DNA from: Chitinophaga pendula
GTDB taxonomy: Bacteria > Bacteroidota > Bacteroidia > Chitinophagales > Chitinophagaceae
NCBI RefSeq assembly: GCF_020386615.1
Contig: NZ_CP077769.1
Coordinates: 6,497,501-6,561,500, forward strand
Direction: 5' to 3'
DNA length: 64,000 nt
The translations under genes were made by a program, and so were the position numbers. Positions within the stretch are counted from its first letter, which is position 1. The number at the start of each line of letters is the position of its first letter. The notes beneath the pieces are model-generated. The model did not search any database, was not told the origin of the DNA, and was given only the letters and a program-made list of their open reading frames with translations. This document shows, piece by piece, positions 16,876 through 24,974 of this stretch.

Positions 16876-17016
16876 CTAAAGTTGTATACATAAAATGGTT
16901 ATTTCGTTGGCGTAACCTCCTGTTGCTACATAGGTCGGTTCACCGGGGAGATGGCTAAAATTTACATGGGGCACTGGATGAATAATAGTATACTGTTGTG
17001 ATACCGCACTTTGCAT
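16876..17016 (-). CDS. Possible 46-residue peptide, unassigned
   Basis: A short frame between the APP1 gene and a leftward terminator reads MQSAVSQQYTIIHPVPHV, then NFSHLPGEPTYVATGG, and ends ITILCIQL. The amino-acid mix (few rare residues, ordered hydrophilic then hydrophobic tail) looks protein-like, but no family is recognised. No convincing ribosome site precedes the ATG. It could be a small protein, a decayed C-terminus of a larger gene, or chance. The terminator 254 nt downstream in the same direction supports that the region is transcribed. Confidence 0.25.
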   Translation of the reverse strand: MQSAVSQQYTIIHPVPHVNFSHLPGEPTYVATGGYANEITILCIQL

Positions 17017-17074
17017 AATTCGTGCCAAACACCGCCATAATAGGGGAACAGGCTAAATAATAGATAGTTACGTA

Positions 17075-18079
17075 TTAAGAGATCAACCCTATCTGCCGGG
17101 AATGTACGATCGCTTCGTGACTGTGACTGAAATAACAACAGGGAATACCCATATGTTTGATCTCCCCCACCAACGCCGATACCGCCGTAAACCGGTCCTT
17201 CCGTATATGCCGGAAATAAATACAGATGATCTGCTCCGGAAAATGCACCGCCAGCGCACGGTATATATTAGGATCCTCCTGCGTATCATCCCCCAGCAGC
17301 ACAAACCGCATATGCGGATAACTGCTCAGAATACGACTGATACGCGTAAACTTAGTAGCATGTTTGTTTTGCCCGGATTTCCATAACAAATACCAGGGCT
17401 TCAATTGGCTTAGCAAATAAACCCCCAATGGCAACTCATGCGTATGCGAAAACTCCAGGATGTAGTCATACAGGTTCCATTCACTGCTGGATACATAAAA
17501 AAATGGGTTCGGTAAAGCACCTCCCTCACGCTGACTGAGTAGCTGGTAATGCTGTACAACCCCTTCAAAAGGCATCCGCGTCCGGGCATTCCGCGTAAGC
17601 AATATCTTCATCCGTTTGAAGATCGTCGACGAATGTGAGATCAGAAAAGTATCGTCAATATCAGAAATACACCCATATTGACTACGGTGTGGAATAAACA
17701 CCACACCCTTCGCATGAATATGTTCCAGCCCCTCTTCCGCCACACTAACCGTCACATCATGCCACCCCGCTGCCGGCATCACCGCCGGCCGCCAGGCCAG
17801 CCGGAAAAAACCGTCATCACTGGCAATGGCAGTCACCACTCTTCCCTCCCACTCCAACTGCACCGTCGTATGCGGACAGGGCTTCACAATAAATAACCGC
17901 AACAATGCCAGCATATTCGAAAAGATCCGCTGCCGGTACTTCCGCCTGGGCAAAGGAGATAGCTGTAATACATGACCAAATATTTCTAGTTGCTCTACAC
18001 CCCCGAAACCATGATACAGCTTGATGGTAACCTCATTGGTCAATCGCAGTCGTGACAGTATTTTTTTCATCCATGACAT
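17075..18079 (-). CDS. APP1-type phosphatidate phosphatase domain protein (DUF2183)
   Basis: A 334-residue protein, no signal peptide. The C-terminal half is the APP1 catalytic domain. Its HAD-like nucleophile motif is CISDIDDTFLISH (DxDxT with Asp140 and Asp142). Later come FFYVSSSEWNLYDYI and LLGDDTQEDPNIY, the GDD/D motif that completes the active site. The N-terminal 130 residues form a beta-rich domain. Yeast APP1 converts phosphatidate to diacylglycerol with this domain; the bacterial substrates are less certain. It is divergent from a diacylglycerol-kinase-like gene with only 48 bp between them, so the two may share a control region and act on the same lipid pair in opposite directions. 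Confidence 0.85.
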   Translation of the reverse strand: MSWMKKILSRLRLTNEVTIKLYHGFGGVEQLEIFGHVLQLSPLPRRKYRQRIFSNMLALLRLFIVKPCPHTTVQLEWEGRVVTAIASDDGFFRLAWRPAVMPAAGWHDVTVSVAEEGLEHIHAKGVVFIPHRSQYGCISDIDDTFLISHSSTIFKRMKILLTRNARTRMPFEGVVQHYQLLSQREGGALPNPFFYVSSSEWNLYDYILEFSHTHELPLGVYLLSQLKPWYLLWKSGQNKHATKFTRISRILSSYPHMRFVLLGDDTQEDPNIYRALAVHFPEQIICIYFRHIRKDRFTAVSALVGEIKHMGIPCCYFSHSHEAIVHSRQIGLIS

Positions 18080-18127
18080 TAGGCGCTGATTTTGCTATCT
18101 AAGGTATTTTGTACCTAAATCTACCAC

Positions 18128-19009
18128 ATGTTACAACCGGAAAGACCGAGGCTGTTGTTTGTGATCAATCCAGTTTCCGGGGGCAAAAAGAAGGCCGATC
18201 CTGAACTGGTGATCAGAAATTTTTTTAATGGCCGTCCGGAATCGATAGAGATCTACCTGATGCAGGGTGCCAACGACGACGACTCTCTGGCCCATTATAT
18301 CAGACGCTGGCAACCCGATATCGTCATCGCAGCAGGCGGAGATGGTACCGTCCGTATGGTCGCCTCCCACCTCCTCAATACCGGCATCCCCATGGGAATA
18401 TTACCGGCCGGCTCCGCAAATGGAATGGCAGCAGAACTATGCCTACCCCAGGATATGGAACAGGCAATAAAAGTGATCGTAAATGGTGTCGCAAAAGATA
18501 TTGACGTGATCCGCGTAAATAAAGATATCTGCATACACCTGGGAGATATCGGCCTCAACGCCTTGCTGGTAAGGAATTTTGAACGGCAGGGAATGCGGGG
18601 CAAACTAGGATATGCCCGCGCCGTCCTGAAGACATTATACCACCGTCAGCTCATGGACGTACATATCGACAATGGCAACGTAAGTATACAGCGTAAAGCA
18701 TTTATGATCGTACTCGCAAATGCCCGCATGTACGGTACCGGCGCTTGCATCAACCCCGATGGAGAACTGGGGGATGGAATATTTGAAGTCGTAATATTAA
18801 GACGGCTCTCCGTACTGGAATTGATGAAAATGCTATTCCGGCATCGTCCCTTCAATCCAGAAAAGACAGAGATCATAAAAGCCAGGAAAGTAAATATCGT
18901 CACACGCACCCGGGCACACTTTCAGGTAGATGGGGAATACCTCGGAAAGACACACCAGGTAGAAGCCCACATCCTGCCACAACAACTCAGGATCGTAGTG
19001 GCAGAATAA
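18128..19009 (+). CDS. Diacylglycerol kinase-family lipid kinase (DgkB/YegS-like)
   Basis: A 293-residue protein. LFVINPVSGGKKKADPELV (about residues 10-28) and VIAAGGDGTVRMVASHLL (about 70-87) carry the ATP-binding GGDGT motif of the family. MGILPAGSANGMAAEL (about 93-108) is the usual LGxxPxGTxND region, here with S-A-N-G in place of TxNDFA. The C-terminal beta-sandwich ends QLRIVVAE. Such kinases phosphorylate diacylglycerol or related lipids at the cytoplasmic membrane. The N-D to N-G change may mean a different lipid substrate. It is divergent from the APP1 phosphatase gene, which performs the reverse chemistry in eukaryotes. Confidence 0.9.
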   Translation: MLQPERPRLLFVINPVSGGKKKADPELVIRNFFNGRPESIEIYLMQGANDDDSLAHYIRRWQPDIVIAAGGDGTVRMVASHLLNTGIPMGILPAGSANGMAAELCLPQDMEQAIKVIVNGVAKDIDVIRVNKDICIHLGDIGLNALLVRNFERQGMRGKLGYARAVLKTLYHRQLMDVHIDNGNVSIQRKAFMIVLANARMYGTGACINPDGELGDGIFEVVILRRLSVLELMKMLFRHRPFNPEKTEIIKARKVNIVTRTRAHFQVDGEYLGKTHQVEAHILPQQLRIVVAE

Positions 19010-19016
19010 ACACCCC

Positions 19017-19504
19017 CTATCGGCCGCGCAGTTTATGCGCCTCCTCCAGCGTTAATACCTGGTAGGAGATATTCATCCGTTTCGAATTCTCTTCTACCGT
19101 ATTAGGAAAACCTGCCTTGCGACGTCACTCATTAACACCCGCAGCGTCCCTGATCGGCTAGATAAAATACGTCCACCCACTTTTACCGCTATAGCCGGTA
19201 GCCCAGGATAACCATACCACCCCAAGATCACCTCTATACGAACAAGATTCGCAGAATCACTCCGTAACTGAAGCTGCCACAGGTCGCCACCCAAATCCTC
19301 CTTTTTTATCTGGTACGCCGCCGCCAGCGAATCCGCTTTCACCGGGTCCTGCTTGTACCCGATCAACACACGGTAGTACTGATCCGTCTTGTAAATACTG
19401 TCTAACTCTCGCTATAACAGAATATTAATCCCGGATGGCGCACTGGCCTCATAACAACAAAAGAACGCCAGCAACATAACTGAAAAGGATAAATTGGACT
19501 TCAT
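19017..19504 (-). pseudogene. Degraded lipoprotein/periplasmic gene, DUF6624-like
   Basis: From an ATG at 19504 the frame reads MKSNLSFSVMLLAFFCCYEA and meets an in-frame TAG at 19412-19414 after 30 codons. It then continues as RELDSIYKTDQYYRVLIGY and IEVILGWYGYPGLPAIAVKV, which resembles the LDKYGWPG region of DUF6624. The frame ends at 19094, but the next frame carries a plausible tail (MNISYQVLTLEEAHKLRGR) to a TAG at 19017-19019. The total length, 488 nt, is not a multiple of three. So at least one nonsense and one frameshift or deletion have occurred. The DUF6624 assignment is from memory of the motif and is moderate. Confidence 0.6.
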
Positions 19505-19540
19505 ACAAGATAAAATACAAAAAAATAACGGGGAGTATCA

Positions 19541-19580
19541 CTAAAAAACCCCTCCCAGAAAATTCCTGCGGAGGGGCTTG
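19541..19580 (-). terminator. Leftward terminator after the DNRLRE/lyase-like gene
   Basis: CCCCTCC (19549-19555) pairs with GGAGGGG (19570-19576). On the minus strand a run of six T follows. Confidence 0.75.
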
Positions 19581-19602
19581 TCTATGAAAAACTACCATAG
19601 AA

Positions 19603-21603
19603 TTATTGCTTAATGATCATCTTCGTTTTACCCTTGCCGTTATTGGTAAGCTGCAAAATATAAGCACCATTAGCTAGGCCGGACCCATTCATTTGAACAG
19701 TATGTTGACCGGGCTGCAGGTACTCGTTCAGCAACTCCTGTACAACCTGTCCCCGGCCGTCTAGCAACGCCAGCCGCACATGACCGGATCTCACCGTCCT
19801 GAATTGAACCGCAGCCGGACCAGTAAATGGATTAGGGAAACTGTTAAGTTGTATCTCATCCTGCTCCTTACCAGTACCGGCAGATTTCAATGGCAAAGCC
19901 GTCGAACCGGTAGTAAGTACCAACGCCGGCTTGTTCGACCCTGCTTCATCCGCATTCCATTTAATAACAGGATCTGTAGCCTCCAGGCTGCGAAGCGCAA
20001 ACGACACTTTCGTGCGTCCGGCAGCGATCTCACTTTTTACATAATCAGTAACATCCCAGCTATAATAACGCGAGGTATTATCAGTTACCGTTACCTGTGA
20101 AAGCGCCGCACTGCCCGTTGCCGGTTTATTATTCCAGTTGATAGTCGACTCCGTCCAGCTGGTATTGGATACAGGGTACACCGCCACATTAATATTGCTG
20201 CTCCTGTTGTCTGCAACGGCACCGTACAATCGCAACGTAGCATTGGTCACCCCTCTGGCACTACCTGCATCGAAGGTGAGATACGTCTGCCGCTCATTAT
20301 CAGATGGACTCGTAGGATTCAGCTTCGTCACCAGCTGACTGGCATCTGTACTGCCATGATTGGTCGCAGCATAACTACCACTACGCACATAGGCATCCTG
20401 TATCGCTGAAAGAGAAATGTTACTACCGCCGCCTCCGTTTACGGTAACGTTTACTGCGGTAGAAGTAGTAGCCGCCCCCTTATTGTCGGTAGCCACCACT
20501 GTCAGCGTATAAGTGCCGGCAGCTACATTGTTCCAGGCATATTGATAAGGGCTGGCAGTCGCTTCTCCCAGTTTGTTATCCCCGTTGAAAAACTCCACCT
20601 TGCTAATACTGCCGTCAGCATCGCTGGCATTCGCCGTAATGCTGATACTGGCAGGCGCATTAAAGATCGCGTTGTTCGCCGGTGCCGTAATACTGGCAGT
20701 AGGAGGCTGATTGGAAGGGATATTGTCATCCGGGCAGGGAGTACTGCCCTTGGCAATACAAAAGTCGGCAAACCGCACCTGCTCGTCCCGTATTTCAGGG
20801 GTTAGCTTGCGGTAGATACCCCACTTAGGACGGCAAAAAGTAGTACCATCCCTCCACATATTGATGTTGTTATTTGAATAAGACAATAAGGTCGCTCCGT
20901 CACTTACACGTTTAATGACTACACTGTAAGTACCGTTAACGCCATATTTGATCTTCTCTACCACATCTACCCACACCCCTTTGAATCCTGACAAATTAGC
21001 GCTGGCTACCTCCCCACCGGTGCCACCACTACCGGTGCTGTGGATCACCTGCAGCTTCTGCGGATTGCCGGCACGTGGTGTCAACGTAATAAGTGGCGCC
21101 CCATCATCACCATCCCCGGCCTTGATCTGGTGAATATGACAGAAACTGCCGGTAGGAATAAATCCCGCATCGATCTTAAACTTCCAACGATAGGTCATCG
21201 TCTCTCCATTACGGCCCTTCACACTCTCCGGTGATGGCCCGTGCGCCTTAATTTCATTACGCTGCCGGTCAATATTACCCCCGCAGCGATCGTTGTCCGG
21301 CGTCACGTGTATGTGAAAAATAAATACATTCTTGCCTAGCTGACTGTCAAAAGCTTCCGTAATGTGCCGGCCGAAACTGGGATGAGCACAGTCAGGAACC
21401 TCCCCGGCCGTGTTACTGCCCAATACACTTTCTATCAGCTCATAGGTGTTGCCAGGACCATCGGCTCTTAAAAAGACTTGCGCTTTGGCAGTACTAAACA
21501 TGCCACACAATACCGCCCCTGCCGCTAGCAGACGGGTCGGCTGAAAAAGAATGCGGAGGGGACGAATAAACAGTTGTTTCCCCAGGTTTAGAGATTGTTG
21601 CAT
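19603..21603 (-). CDS. T9SS-secreted jelly-roll lyase-like protein with Ig-like and DNRLRE domains
   Basis: A 666-residue protein. It has a long signal region ending STAKAQ (about residue 41), then a domain of about 260 residues with RQRNEIKAHGPSPES, YRWKFKID, FCHIHQIKAGDG and CRPKWGIYRKL. The RNE, HQIK and WGIY elements are spaced like the RxEL, QIH and YFKxGxY motifs of jelly-roll polysaccharide lyases (PL7/PL13/PL20-like), so a lyase role is plausible but the family is not certain. It continues with a bacterial Ig-like domain (PPTASITAPANNAIF, about 300-390), a DNRLRE domain (SAIQDAYVRSGSYAATNHG to INWNNKPATG, about 398-560) and a T9SS type A sorting tail ending TKMIIKQ. It lies 99 nt downstream of a shorter paralogue. 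Confidence 0.8.
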   Translation of the reverse strand: MQQSLNLGKQLFIRPLRILFQPTRLLAAGAVLCGMFSTAKAQVFLRADGPGNTYELIESVLGSNTAGEVPDCAHPSFGRHITEAFDSQLGKNVFIFHIHVTPDNDRCGGNIDRQRNEIKAHGPSPESVKGRNGETMTYRWKFKIDAGFIPTGSFCHIHQIKAGDGDDGAPLITLTPRAGNPQKLQVIHSTGSGGTGGEVASANLSGFKGVWVDVVEKIKYGVNGTYSVVIKRVSDGATLLSYSNNNINMWRDGTTFCRPKWGIYRKLTPEIRDEQVRFADFCIAKGSTPCPDDNIPSNQPPTASITAPANNAIFNAPASISITANASDADGSISKVEFFNGDNKLGEATASPYQYAWNNVAAGTYTLTVVATDNKGAATTSTAVNVTVNGGGGSNISLSAIQDAYVRSGSYAATNHGSTDASQLVTKLNPTSPSDNERQTYLTFDAGSARGVTNATLRLYGAVADNRSSNINVAVYPVSNTSWTESTINWNNKPATGSAALSQVTVTDNTSRYYSWDVTDYVKSEIAAGRTKVSFALRSLEATDPVIKWNADEAGSNKPALVLTTGSTALPLKSAGTGKEQDEIQLNSFPNPFTGPAAVQFRTVRSGHVRLALLDGRGQVVQELLNEYLQPGQHTVQMNGSGLANGAYILQLTNNGKGKTKMIIKQ

Positions 21604-21702
21604 AGTGGATCATTTTAGAAATGAAAAAAGAGGATAACGACCGGAACGAACACGTTCCGGTCGCAGAGAGAAATAAGGAAAGGTGTAAATGTCTCGAGGA
21701 TG

Positions 21703-22854
21703 TTATTGTTTAACGATCTTAATAGTTCGTACCGTACCGTTGTAACTGAGCCGCACTACATATACGCCGTTCGGAAGATCACCGGTATCAATAGCAGTGT
21801 TGTATTGGCCGGCATGTTGAGGAAGGGCATTCACCTGTTTGACTAGCGTTCCCTTTAGATCATAAATACCTAATACAGCCTGACCAGTTACCTCCGGTAG
21901 CGAATAAGTGACCATCAATTGATGGCCCACAGGATTAGGGAATGCCTGCAACGGCGCCGATGTCAACGGCGCCTTTACATCACCCTCCTTACGCGCATTT
22001 TCAGCATCGACATCAGCAGTAATATTGATAGGACCACAGGTAGCATTACCTTCTGCAATACAGAAATCAGCAAAACGCACCGCCTCATCGCGGAGTTGAG
22101 ACAGGTTATTCAGACTGCGGTAAATACCCCATTTAGGCCGCACAAAATCTGCCCCGGCACGCCAGGTATCAATGTTATTGCTACTCCAGTTAAGTAGCGT
22201 AACACCGTCAGATACCCTTTTTATAGTAACCTGGTAAGTGCCCTGCTCTGCATATTTCACTTTTTCAATCACTTCCACCCACACGCCTTTGAAGCCTGCC
22301 AGCGGTACACTGGTCATCTCCGTCTGCGCGCCGTTGGATGGCGTATGCAATAGTTGAAACTTATCAGGATTAGCCTTACGCGGCGATAAAGTGATGATCG
22401 GCGCTCCGTCGTCGTCACCCCCGCTCGCCTTCAGCTGATGCACATGCGTAAAACTGGCCGATGGCTGGAAATTCTGATCAAGTTTGAACTTCCAACGGTA
22501 CGTATGCGTCTCCCCCAGCGTACCCTTCAGGTTGTCCGGAGAAGGCCCGTAAGTTTTTATCTCATTACGTTGACGGTCCGATCGGGAGCATCCATCCCCG
22601 TCGTTATCTACATGCAGCGTGAATACAAAAACATTTTTACCTAACTGGCTGTCAAAGACCTCAGAAATATGCCTGCCAAATGCGGTATGCAGACAATCAG
22701 GTGCCTCGTAAGGGCTACCGCCCAACACAGAAGATAACAGTTCGTAGGTGTTGCCGGGACCATCAGCCTGTAGCGTCACTTGCGCCGCAACAGTATGATA
22801 ACTGGACATAGCAACCGCCACCAGGATTAAGGGTTTACAAATGGAGCATTTCAT
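21703..22854 (-). CDS. T9SS-secreted jelly-roll lyase-like protein (short paralogue)
   Basis: A 383-residue protein with a signal peptide (MKCSICKPLILVAVAMSS to TVAAQ). The same lyase-like domain as its neighbour follows directly: VTLQADGPGNTYELLSSVLG, RQRNEIKTYGPSP, YRWKFKLD, THVHQLKASGGDDDGAPI and VRPKWGIYRSL. It ends with a T9SS type A sorting domain (FPNPVGHQLMVTYS to IKIVKQ). It lacks the Ig-like and DNRLRE parts. The two genes are clearly tandem paralogues and run in the same direction, so they probably share transcription. A 16-bp palindrome upstream (23091-23106) is a candidate operator. Substrate is unknown. Confidence 0.82.
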   Translation of the reverse strand: MKCSICKPLILVAVAMSSYHTVAAQVTLQADGPGNTYELLSSVLGGSPYEAPDCLHTAFGRHISEVFDSQLGKNVFVFTLHVDNDGDGCSRSDRQRNEIKTYGPSPDNLKGTLGETHTYRWKFKLDQNFQPSASFTHVHQLKASGGDDDGAPIITLSPRKANPDKFQLLHTPSNGAQTEMTSVPLAGFKGVWVEVIEKVKYAEQGTYQVTIKRVSDGVTLLNWSSNNIDTWRAGADFVRPKWGIYRSLNNLSQLRDEAVRFADFCIAEGNATCGPINITADVDAENARKEGDVKAPLTSAPLQAFPNPVGHQLMVTYSLPEVTGQAVLGIYDLKGTLVKQVNALPQHAGQYNTAIDTGDLPNGVYVVRLSYNGTVRTIKIVKQ

Positions 22855-23090
22855 AATGGAATTGTTTTAAAAGTACTTTGGCTTTCGATAAAAAAATCGC
22901 AGTCCCATCTGAATGAGACAAAAGGTGGGTTAATTATGGGTTCATAACGTTATTCGTAAAGGTCCGTCTAAGTATCCTAGGGCTGTTATTCTTTAAAACC
23001 TTTACTATAGGGAATATAAGCTGATGATCTGGGTTGCGCTTCGTTGAAAGTTATGCGCCTCACTATCAACGATCTGCCTTTATTTGGGTT

Positions 23091-23106
23091 TTACAATCGA
23101 TTGTAA
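23091..23106. promoter_or_regulatory. Perfect 16-bp palindrome, LacI-type operator candidate
   Basis: TTACAATCGATTGTAA is fully self-complementary with an AATCGATT centre, as in LacI/GalR-type operators. It lies 237 bp upstream of the leftward lyase-like gene start and 66 bp before the end of the NlpE-like gene. The rest of 22855-23172 is AT-rich with no gene. Confidence 0.45.
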
Positions 23107-23172
23107 TCTGAATCAAGTTAGAAAATAATTCTGACAAATGAAAGAGGAAAGTAAAAGATAGGAGCCTGAAAA

Positions 23173-23664
23173 TTATTTTTTCCTCCTAAGTTGGAACTGC
23201 TGCGCACCAGGAAGAGGCCGTTGCTCATTATCCAACAGCTGAAGCACCTCCACTCCCTTCCTTTGAAAACAGCGCTGTAACACCTTGTCCTTCTCAGGAT
23301 TCAGCAGCACCACCTCCGCCTGCGGGTCAGATGACGTACCCCGCAAAATAGTATAGGTACCCTCGCTCGTGATCACCTCGTCTTTCCCAGACTTAAGCCC
23401 TTGATAGACCTCACGCAGCGTATAGTAAAAACCATCCTGACGACTGGCTGAAAGTGTAAGCGTAGCAGCAACCCCACTGCAGTTACCACAGGGTAGCTGA
23501 CCAGTGTAGATCACAGCAGATGCATCGTTGCTGATACCGGAAGAAGAAGTGTCCGGTACAGTCTTAACAGAAGTATTGGTAGCGCTGGCCGGTGTGGAAT
23601 GATGCCCGCAGGAGATGCAGACAATAGTAATGGCGGAAAACAATAATGCGGAAAGAGGTTTCAT
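23173..23664 (-). CDS. NlpE N-terminal domain lipoprotein
   Basis: A 163-residue protein with a lipobox-type signal (SAITIVCISC, Cys19 as the lipid site). It is followed by a Ser/Thr-rich linker and an NlpE-like domain with YTGQLPCGNCSGVAATLTL (about residues 53-71), the YxGxLPCADCxGI signature in which the CxxC can bind metal. The rest matches the beta-barrel of the family (TYTILRG, VVLLNPEKDKVLQRCF). In Enterobacteria NlpE senses envelope and copper stress; here the role is inferred only. It is bounded on both sides by untranscribed spacers and preceded by a 15-bp hairpin that ends the upstream gene. Confidence 0.85.
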   Translation of the reverse strand: MKPLSALLFSAITIVCISCGHHSTPASATNTSVKTVPDTSSSGISNDASAVIYTGQLPCGNCSGVAATLTLSASRQDGFYYTLREVYQGLKSGKDEVITSEGTYTILRGTSSDPQAEVVLLNPEKDKVLQRCFQRKGVEVLQLLDNEQRPLPGAQQFQLRRKK

Positions 23665-23687
23665 GAAAGACAGGTTTTTACTAACTA

Positions 23688-23724
23688 TCCTATTAACAAT
23701 CCAATGAAAGGATTGTTAATAGGA
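23688..23724 (-). terminator. Hairpin between the phytase-like and NlpE-like genes
   Basis: A perfect 15-bp stem, TCCTATTAACAATCC (23688-23702) with GGATTGTTAATAGGA (23710-23724), has a 7-nt loop. It lies 31 nt after the stop of the leftward phytase-like gene. Confidence 0.7.
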
Positions 23725-23754
23725 TGCCTTCAGAAACACATAAAAGTCTTAGGA

Positions 23755-24891
23755 TCAAGGAATTACCTCAAATAAAAAGAATTGAGTCTGCTCTATAAAA
23801 GCAAAATTGTTATCCGCTACGAAAATAAGCGAACGGTGCCCGTTAGGTAAACGGGGGCCAAACGTACAGCCTTCAATGTTATCAATATATGTGTCCAGGG
23901 AATTGAAGTTGAAAAGCAATTTCTTTTTAGCAGGAACAACATCCGTAGTCCCTTTTAAAGCGTCTATCTGGCTGATATCGGTAGCATGGCTTACATCCGC
24001 CAGGTATACCTTTATCACACATCCCAGCCTGCCAAAGGAAAAAGATCGCTCTATCACCAGCAACTGCCGGTCAGACAATACCAATATATCCGAGATACCG
24101 TTTACCTTAAACGCTTGGGGAGGGATCGGCGTAGTCGCTACAGGGTCCAGCTCGTAGGCAAACTGTGCTACCGGCTTACGGGTACGCGCATCAAACCGGA
24201 TAAGACGGGTCACCGCACCGTTACTGTCCAAATCCGCCTGCGGACCGTCTTCATAACGGGGCTCTTCCAGACTGACATACAAAGACTTATGATCCGGCGT
24301 AAACCCCAGCCCCTCAAATACGCCATTACGGCGGGGACCATTTTCAGTAGCCTTCATATGAAACTGCCCAGGCAGCATGAAGGAATCAATATATTTCCCT
24401 TGCCGCGTAATCTCATATACCCCCGGATCTTTCAAAATGGTGTCTTTCTTATTAACGATCCGCTCCCCTTCACTGCTCCATACCAATCGGTCCGTAACAG
24501 GGTTATAACGCATAGCCTCCGGATCTGGCGCCTCCGTCTTCGTATCCGGATACATAGTACCGTCAGCTCGTAATAACGGCGTCGTACCCACTATCTGCAC
24601 ACTGTCAAATGAACTTTGACTAAACTGCAACCTCGCCGTATAAAAACGGGCAGGCTGCCTTTCAGAGCGGTCATCGCAGATCAGGTAATAAACCTTATGC
24701 ACCGGGTCATAATCAATTCCACTAAGCCCTCCTACCGTCGTGCCGTTATAAGGCATATTGTAAGGCAGTATCTTTTTACCTATGTATTTTATAGTACCGA
24801 TAGCTGTGTCGGCAACAGGAGCAAGTCGATGGGCCTCGGCATATAATGCAGGTAACAAACCGATACAGGCCAGGAACAGTAATTTCTTCAT
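23755..24891 (-). CDS. Esterase-like activity of phytase family protein
   Basis: A 378-residue protein with a signal peptide (MKKLLFLACIGLLPALYAEA). A phytase-like beta-propeller domain follows: YNGTTVGGLSGIDYDPVHKV (about residues 50-69), PEAMRYNPVTDRLVWSSEGE (about 123-142), GLGFTPDHKSLYVSLEEP, ILVLSDRQLLVIERSF and a final DNIEGCTFGP...LIFVADNNF. The GGLSGIDYDP and NIEGxTFGP motifs are typical of the Phytase-like family (PF13449), a periplasmic phosphoesterase-type fold. The substrate is not known. A terminator hairpin lies right after its stop. Confidence 0.86.
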   Translation of the reverse strand: MKKLLFLACIGLLPALYAEAHRLAPVADTAIGTIKYIGKKILPYNMPYNGTTVGGLSGIDYDPVHKVYYLICDDRSERQPARFYTARLQFSQSSFDSVQIVGTTPLLRADGTMYPDTKTEAPDPEAMRYNPVTDRLVWSSEGERIVNKKDTILKDPGVYEITRQGKYIDSFMLPGQFHMKATENGPRRNGVFEGLGFTPDHKSLYVSLEEPRYEDGPQADLDSNGAVTRLIRFDARTRKPVAQFAYELDPVATTPIPPQAFKVNGISDILVLSDRQLLVIERSFSFGRLGCVIKVYLADVSHATDISQIDALKGTTDVVPAKKKLLFNFNSLDTYIDNIEGCTFGPRLPNGHRSLIFVADNNFAFIEQTQFFLFEVIP

Positions 24892-24974
24892 AGCGGGGGC
24901 AAATTACTCAATTTACCCTTACCATAGGATAACACTGCGTTATTCAATAGTTAAAGCCCGCTATGTTTACTTGG

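Noticed and set aside
16805..16879. 24-codon plus-strand frame MEMNQMEQQNNTPAWLV
   Set aside because: Considered as a peptide precursor, but it has no double-glycine or other leader feature and no ribosome site.
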